Assembly (NCBI RefSeq): GCF_014529945.1
Contig: NZ_JACVFB010000001.1
Location: forward strand, 1,919,273 to 1,983,272
Direction: 5' to 3'
Length of the DNA: 64,000 nucleotides
Source: Chitinophaga varians
GTDB taxonomy: Bacteria; Bacteroidota; Bacteroidia; Chitinophagales; Chitinophagaceae
The first letter of the stretch is position 1, and each line of letters opens with the position of its first letter. The notes beneath the pieces were generated by a model, which was not told where the DNA came from, ran no database searches, and saw nothing but the letters and a program-made list of their open reading frames with translations. Below, piece by piece: positions 59,432 through 64,000 of the stretch. The translations under genes were made by a program, and so were the position numbers.

Positions 59432-59776
59432 TTACTTTACGGAAGCAACCAGTGCTTTAAAGGTTTCTGGTTCGTTCATGGCCAGGTCAGCGAGCACCTT
59501 TCTGTTCAGATCGATGTTCTTACCAGCTAATTTGTTCATGAACACAGAATAGGTCAACCCTTCTGCTCTTACCGCAGCGTTGATACGGGCGATCCACAGC
59601 TGACGATAGTTTCTTTTCTTTAATTTACGACCTACGTAGCTGTAAGTGAGTCCTTTCTCGAGGACGTTCTTCGCTACGGTGTAAACGTTTTTCCTTTTAC
59701 CGTAAAAGCCTTTGGCTTGCTTTAAGATCCTTTTTCTCCGGGCTCTTGAAGCTACGGCGTTAACTGAACGAGGCAT
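59432..59776 (-). CDS. rplT: 50S ribosomal protein L20
   Basis: 114 residues, starting [18 protein letters not shown], very basic, with the L20 features [37 protein letters not shown] and [12 protein letters not shown]20 is needed for early 50S assembly and represses its own synthesis in many bacteria. It follows rpmI by 48 bp. Confidence 0.97.
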   Translation of the reverse strand: MPRSVNAVASRARRKRILKQAKGFYGKRKNVYTVAKNVLEKGLTYSYVGRKLKKRNYRQLWIARINAAVRAEGLTYSVFMNKLAGKNIDLNRKVLADLAMNEPETFKALVASVK

Positions 59777-59824
59777 TGTCTTTGTTTTTTCTCAGGTTAT
59801 AAAATTCGATTGTTTGGACGGATA

Positions 59825-60022
59825 CTAGCGAAGGCCGAGCATTCTCTTAACCAAGTTAAGATTTGCTTCGTGAACCAGCGTGCTTCCTCTCAGGCTACGT
59901 TTTCTTTTGGTAGCTTTCTTAGTCAGTAAGTGGCTTTTGAAGGCTTTAAACCGCTTAATCTGTCCGTTCCCGCCAACCTTGAAGGTTTTCTTGGCGCGGG
60001 AATGTGTTCTTACTTTGGGCAT
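59825..60022 (-). CDS. rpmI: 50S ribosomal protein L35
   Basis: 65 residues, starting MPKVRTHSRAKKTFKVGGNG, with KRFKAFKSHLLTKKATKRK typical of L35. It is the first gene of the operon here; infC, which commonly precedes rpmI, is not upstream in this window. A promoter is 21 bp before the start codon. Confidence 0.97.
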   Translation of the reverse strand: MPKVRTHSRAKKTFKVGGNGQIKRFKAFKSHLLTKKATKRKRSLRGSTLVHEANLNLVKRMLGLR

Positions 60023-60042
60023 CTTACATCAAATTTGGTCTG

Positions 60043-60073
60043 CAAAGGTAGGGAAATAATTTCATAAAGCACA
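60043..60073 (-). promoter_or_regulatory. promoter of rpmI-rplT
   Basis: On the minus strand TGTG (60073-60070), 19 bp, TACCTTTG (60050-60043). The -7 box is exact and the -33 box has one mismatch from TTTG; spacing equals that of the tRNA promoters. Confidence 0.8.
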
Positions 60074-60452
60074 GTACCAGATAAATAAATCCGGGTTCCC
60101 GCCGAATGTGGATAACTTTTTTAATGTTTTTTTAACCTCCTTTAATCGATTGAGAATCAATTTTCGTTAACCCTCCTCCTCTTCCTATCTTGTGTGAATT
60201 CATATTATAAAATTTATCACTTTTTTTATTTCTCTATATTATTTTTAATTTTAATCTTAAAATAGTTGCATATTTTAGCCATATAACGTTTAAACACCTA
60301 GTGCCTATGAAAACATTCTACACCTTCCCTCACCCGGACCGGAAAAGGATTTCCGAGCCTAAAGACCCATGTAAGCGGTTGGAAAACAACAGTTACTGAA
60401 CAGGCGAAAGCCCTCAGAACTGATACTTTTTTCACTTAACTGTTTTACACCT
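60074..60452. other. AT-rich intergenic region with a possible short leader ORF
   Basis: This 379-bp stretch is clearly AT-rich around 60180-60290. A 30-codon frame, 60307-60399 (MKTFYTFPHPDRKRISEPKD, then ten more residues), has an ATG context CCTATGAAA like that of the following gene, but no other support. I see no RNA gene or strong promoter consensus. It may be the untranslated leader of the large repetitive gene. Confidence 0.4.
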
Positions 60453-63400
60453 ATGAAACGACTTTTAACCTTTTTATTCCTGTTAACGGGCTTTGTGCTA
60501 CCGTCAGCCAAGACGATGGCACAATCAACGGCATTTATCAATGCGCCCGACAGTATCTGCGCAGGAAGTTTCGCCACGCTGAACGGCCTGGTATGGTCCG
60601 GTAATTTTACCACGTCCTATATGGACTGGAGTGTATCTCCGGCCCTGGCGCCATCGGACTATCAGTTTCTGTACACAGAAACCGGCTCCGGCACGGATAA
60701 GTGGTTGGGCCGAAAGCCCCTCGCCGCCTATCCAAACGTGACGGCGATGACCATCAAACTCCTGAAGGTAGGTACGTACACCTTTACGGTAAAGATCTAT
60801 AACTCATCGGGTAGTTATATTACTTACTCCCGTACGATCAAAGTAAAGGACTGTACTATTACCCAGTGTGCAGGTACCATCAGCACGATGGCGGGATTTA
60901 AAGAGGACTTCGGAATTTTTAATGCAGGAGCCGCTCCCCGTAAGAACGCGGTCATTGAGGCCCTGTATGCGGCAAACCAATCTCAAACCTACAAATTTGC
61001 TTCCAACACCAGCAACTTAGCAGACAATGATTATATAGAATATTATCACACCCAGGGTAAACCCGAATGGGTAAAAGCTTATGACCATACCGGCAACGGT
61101 GATGGTGTCAATAATTTCGGCGGTATGTTGGTGATCAACTCCGCGATCGAGAAAAAAGCCTTCTATCAAAGGACCATCACCGGCCTCTGTCCCGGCTCCG
61201 TCTATAACTTCTCCGCCTGGTTCATGAACGTGAACGGCATGCAGGTATTTGACGATATCTGCGCCAGAGCTTCGGATGCACCTAAGGGTTATCACTACGC
61301 AGGGGTCACCTTCATTCTGACAAACCCCACCACGAACGCCGAACTGGTAAGGTTCAATACGAATGACGTATCCATGAACCTTAAAATACCGGAATGGATA
61401 CAATATGGAGGCAGCTTCAAAATCCCTCCGAATCTCACATCCGTAAAACTCACGATCCTAAACAATAACTTCGGTGGTTGCGGTAACGATATTGCTATTG
61501 ACGATATCCAGTTTACCTACTGCAGCCCCGATCTTTTTGCGTATGTAGATGGTCTGAAAGATGAAAAAAGAGTAAAAGACCAAATCTGCGGTGGCGCTCC
61601 GTTAAGCCTGACAGCTTACCTGGAGCCTATTACCTATTTCCAGGACCCTGTTTATCAGTGGCAGATCAGTACCGACGGTGTTACCTACACCGACATGGTG
61701 GATGGTCCCATGAATGCCGGAGCAGTATCGGGAACAAAAACACCGATCCTCAACTTCACGGCCGGGGCGCTCAAAGGAGATCCGCTCGTCTCTAAACTCT
61801 ACTATTTCAGGGTAGGCATTACGGAACGGGACAACGTCAGTCTCGGTAACTGTGCCGCTCCTTCCCGACCGGTAGAAATCACCATCCTGCCACAACCGCA
61901 GATTTCGGTGACCGGTAATGAAATCTGTAACGGTCAGCAAGCCCACCTGGAAGTAACCGGCGGATACACCTCTTATATATGGAAGGTAGATCCACCTGTG
62001 ACCGGTACTACACTGGATGTAAGCCCCGTTGTGACTACCACCTATGAGGTAGTCGGTGAAAAAACATATGGTGATAATAAAGTCTGCCGCGATAGTAACC
62101 GCGCAGAAATTGTGGTTTATCAGAAACCCATCGTTAATGTTAAACTGCTGACAGATCCCAGTATCTGTCTTGGTGAAGAAGCGAAGCTGGAAATCCAGCC
62201 GGAAAACGCCAAATACGCTCCTATCACATGGGCCTATAACGGCACCGTGATAGCCGGTGCCACTGGTACTTCCATCACCCACATACCCACTACTGTTACC
62301 AATCCACCGGCAAAAAGTATCTATACGGTCACTGTCACCAATGGCAAGTGCGTCATTTCGGACCAGACAGAAGTGATCGTCAATTCGATGCCCAAACCAA
62401 ACGCCGGACCGGACATCAAGCTGTGTACCACCTCTACTTTTACACTGGCTGGAAATCAGCCTCCGGCAGATCAAACCGGCGTATGGAGCTTTAAAAACGG
62501 AGACGACCAGGGTGCTACCCTGAACAACCCGACCGCTTACAATGCTACCGTAACCAATCTGGGTGTAGGCAAATCCGTTACACTGGTATGGACCGTCACC
62601 AACAAGAACCTGAGCAAATGTGCTTCCAGCGATGAAGTGGTATTGACCAACATGCCTGTTCCTGTTTCAGCGGCCACTATAGATCTCACCCAGTGCGGCA
62701 CCAACAAAACGTTCGCCATCAGCGGCACCGCGCCACAACCCTGGGAAACCGGTTCCTGGAGCGGACCTGCCGGCGTTACATTTGATGATCCCACAGCAGC
62801 CAGCACCAACGCCAAACTGACCGGCGCCGCTACAACGCAGGACATCACCGTAACCTGGACACTGAGCAACGGTAAATGTGCTAACGGAACTTCAAAAGTA
62901 AACCTGCACCTGCGCCCTGCACCAAAAGTAACAGCTACAGCCTCTCCTGTTTGTCAGACCAGCGGTACGTTTAAAATCAACTTCTCTGCCCTGACTGGCA
63001 CTGTGACCAAATACACCGTGAAAAAAGGCGTCACCGGTACTCCGTTGGCAACTTTCCCCGATGAATCTGGTACATGGCCCGCTACTGGTAGTGTTATCAC
63101 TGCCACACTGCCAGCCAATACAGCTCCAGGCACTTATGATTTCATCCTGACCATTCAGAATGATGATAACCTGGGATGTACTTACGACGCGACATTTAAA
63201 TTAAGGGTAGATGCACAACCGGATGCCACCATCAGCGGTCCGTCTGACATCTGTCTGGGTACCAGCATTTCACTGACCGTTGCCGGTTCTAATAGCGCCT
63301 ACACCAAATCATGGACTATCGACGGTGTTACCCAACCAGGCAGTACCCAAACTATTACCCATACGCCTACTCCAGCCGGTACACACAACTACGGTGTTAC

Positions 63401-64000
63401 CATTACCAACCTGACCTGCTCCGATACCAAAACCAAAACGGTAGAGGTAAGAGCTATTCCGGTAGCTGACCCAGGTACCGTTGCGCCTCAGTGTGATAAT
63501 GGCAACTTTACCATGAACGCCCCTGCCCTGCCTAGTGACCAGGAAGGTGTATGGACCATCAACGCTCCCGCTAACGGCGCGGTGATTACAGATCCTACCA
63601 ATCCGAAAACGACCGTGACCGGATTGCAGGCAGGAACATCTGTTACCCTGACATGGACAGTTAATAATATAAACAACACGACTTGTCAGAAAAGCAACAA
63701 TATTACATTAAGGAATACCAACAAGCTCTCTGATAGTAAAGCTGGTAATGCCATCGTACAGTGCGGCAACAATGTGTTCCAGCTCAGCGCCAACCAGCCT
63801 GCTACCGGTGAAACCGGTAAATGGACAGGACCGGCCAACGTTACCTTCGGTGACGCTACTGTGTACAACACCACTGCTACGGTAGCCGGTGCAGCGCCAC
63901 AGACTGTAACACTCACCTGGACCATCAGCAACGGCGTATGTACAGACAAGACCTCTACTGTTGACCTGACGCTGAACAAAGTTCCAGGTGTTGATGCGCG
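60453..64000 (+). CDS. very large secreted repetitive protein, N-terminal part
   Basis: Starts at ATG 60453 (MKRLLTFLFLLTGFVLP) and is open to the window edge, so at least 1182 residues. A signal peptide ends near residue 24 (TMAQS). After an N-terminal part with Cys pairs (CAGTISTMAGFKEDFG) and a jelly-roll-like domain (GGCGNDIAIDDIQFTYC) come many repeats of about 80-100 residues with Ig/PKD-like signs: PSICLGEEAKLE, TGVWSF, GVWTI, TVTGLQAGTSVTLTWTV, and a WTISNGVC end. Such proteins are surface adhesins or gliding-type proteins, usually exported by the type IX system; the sorting domain would be beyond the window. Confidence 0.85.
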   Translation, partial: MKRLLTFLFLLTGFVLPSAKTMAQSTAFINAPDSICAGSFATLNGLVWSGNFTTSYMDWSVSPALAPSDYQFLYTETGSGTDKWLGRKPLAAYPNVTAMTIKLLKVGTYTFTVKIYNSSGSYITYSRTIKVKDCTITQCAGTISTMAGFKEDFGIFNAGAAPRKNAVIEALYAANQSQTYKFASNTSNLADNDYIEYYHTQGKPEWVKAYDHTGNGDGVNNFGGMLVINSAIEKKAFYQRTITGLCPGSVYNFSAWFMNVNGMQVFDDICARASDAPKGYHYAGVTFILTNPTTNAELVRFNTNDVSMNLKIPEWIQYGGSFKIPPNLTSVKLTILNNNFGGCGNDIAIDDIQFTYCSPDLFAYVDGLKDEKRVKDQICGGAPLSLTAYLEPITYFQDPVYQWQISTDGVTYTDMVDGPMNAGAVSGTKTPILNFTAGALKGDPLVSKLYYFRVGITERDNVSLGNCAAPSRPVEITILPQPQISVTGNEICNGQQAHLEVTGGYTSYIWKVDPPVTGTTLDVSPVVTTTYEVVGEKTYGDNKVCRDSNRAEIVVYQKPIVNVKLLTDPSICLGEEAKLEIQPENAKYAPITWAYNGTVIAGATGTSITHIPTTVTNPPAKSIYTVTVTNGKCVISDQTEVIVNSMPKPNAGPDIKLCTTSTFTLAGNQPPADQTGVWSFKNGDDQGATLNNPTAYNATVTNLGVGKSVTLVWTVTNKNLSKCASSDEVVLTNMPVPVSAATIDLTQCGTNKTFAISGTAPQPWETGSWSGPAGVTFDDPTAASTNAKLTGAATTQDITVTWTLSNGKCANGTSKVNLHLRPAPKVTATASPVCQTSGTFKINFSALTGTVTKYTVKKGVTGTPLATFPDESGTWPATGSVITATLPANTAPGTYDFILTIQNDDNLGCTYDATFKLRVDAQPDATISGPSDICLGTSISLTVAGSNSAYTKSWTIDGVTQPGSTQTITHTPTPAGTHNYGVTITNLTCSDTKTKTVEVRAIPVADPGTVAPQCDNGNFTMNAPALPSDQEGVWTINAPANGAVITDPTNPKTTVTGLQAGTSVTLTWTVNNINNTTCQKSNNITLRNTNKLSDSKAGNAIVQCGNNVFQLSANQPATGETGKWTGPANVTFGDATVYNTTATVAGAAPQTVTLTWTISNGVCTDKTSTVDLTLNKVPGVDA

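Noticed and set aside
60307..60399. A 30-codon gene upstream of the large surface protein
   Set aside because: Only the start context supports it; listed as possible leader sequence, not as a gene.
61602..62474. A 290-residue minus-strand frame opposite the repetitive surface protein
   Set aside because: Created by the repeated Thr/Gly/Val codons of the plus-strand gene.

Overview
The window looks like a chromosomal segment of a member of the Bacteroidota, most likely Chitinophaga or a close relative. The reasons are the SusC/SusD pair next to a hybrid two-component regulator, promoters of the form TTTG-N19-TAnnTTTG, a LytTR response regulator with a TPR-type histidine kinase, and an array of Bacteroidota-type lanthipeptide-like precursors. 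The genus is an inference from gene content; no 16S rRNA gene is present.

Layout. 1-2.8 kb: the end of a MscS-like channel gene and small genes, including an H1-like basic protein and a KGG stress protein. 2.8-5.7 kb: lipid kinase, App1-type phosphatase, methyltransferase. 5.8-9.3 kb: a heterodimeric ABC exporter with a palindrome upstream. 9.5-14.5 kb: treY, treZ and a receiver-like protein lacking its phospho-acceptor. 14.7-18.4 kb: small proteins, a TIM-barrel protein and an AraC regulator. 18.4-21.5 kb: a LytTR/TPR-kinase operon. 21.7-26.4 kb: a four-gene operon of unknown purpose with a tail-collar protein and a possible cysteine peptidase. 26.5-39.1 kb: a polysaccharide utilization locus (GH35, GH30, SusD, SusC, hybrid two-component system). 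39.2-42.4 kb: two tRNA-Arg genes, an epimerase, an AraC regulator and a secreted protein. 42.4-49.3 kb: an ImuA-ImuB-DnaE2 mutasome with an AlkB-type gene and a divergent XRE-S24 regulator whose intergenic region carries two matching palindromes. 49.4-52.5 kb: a truncated globin and nine small RiPP-like precursor genes with no modification enzymes. 52.8-60.1 kb: a third tRNA-Arg and housekeeping genes (rlmH, rhomboid, tilS, etfBA, bifunctional nuclease, ispE, rplT, rpmI). 60.5-64 kb: the start of a very large repetitive secreted protein.

The most unusual parts are the precursor array, the tail-collar/peptidase operon, the mutasome with its own repeated operator, and the trehalose-pathway enzymes with substitutions at normally invariant GH13 positions. 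No CRISPR array, insertion sequence, prophage or replication origin was seen.
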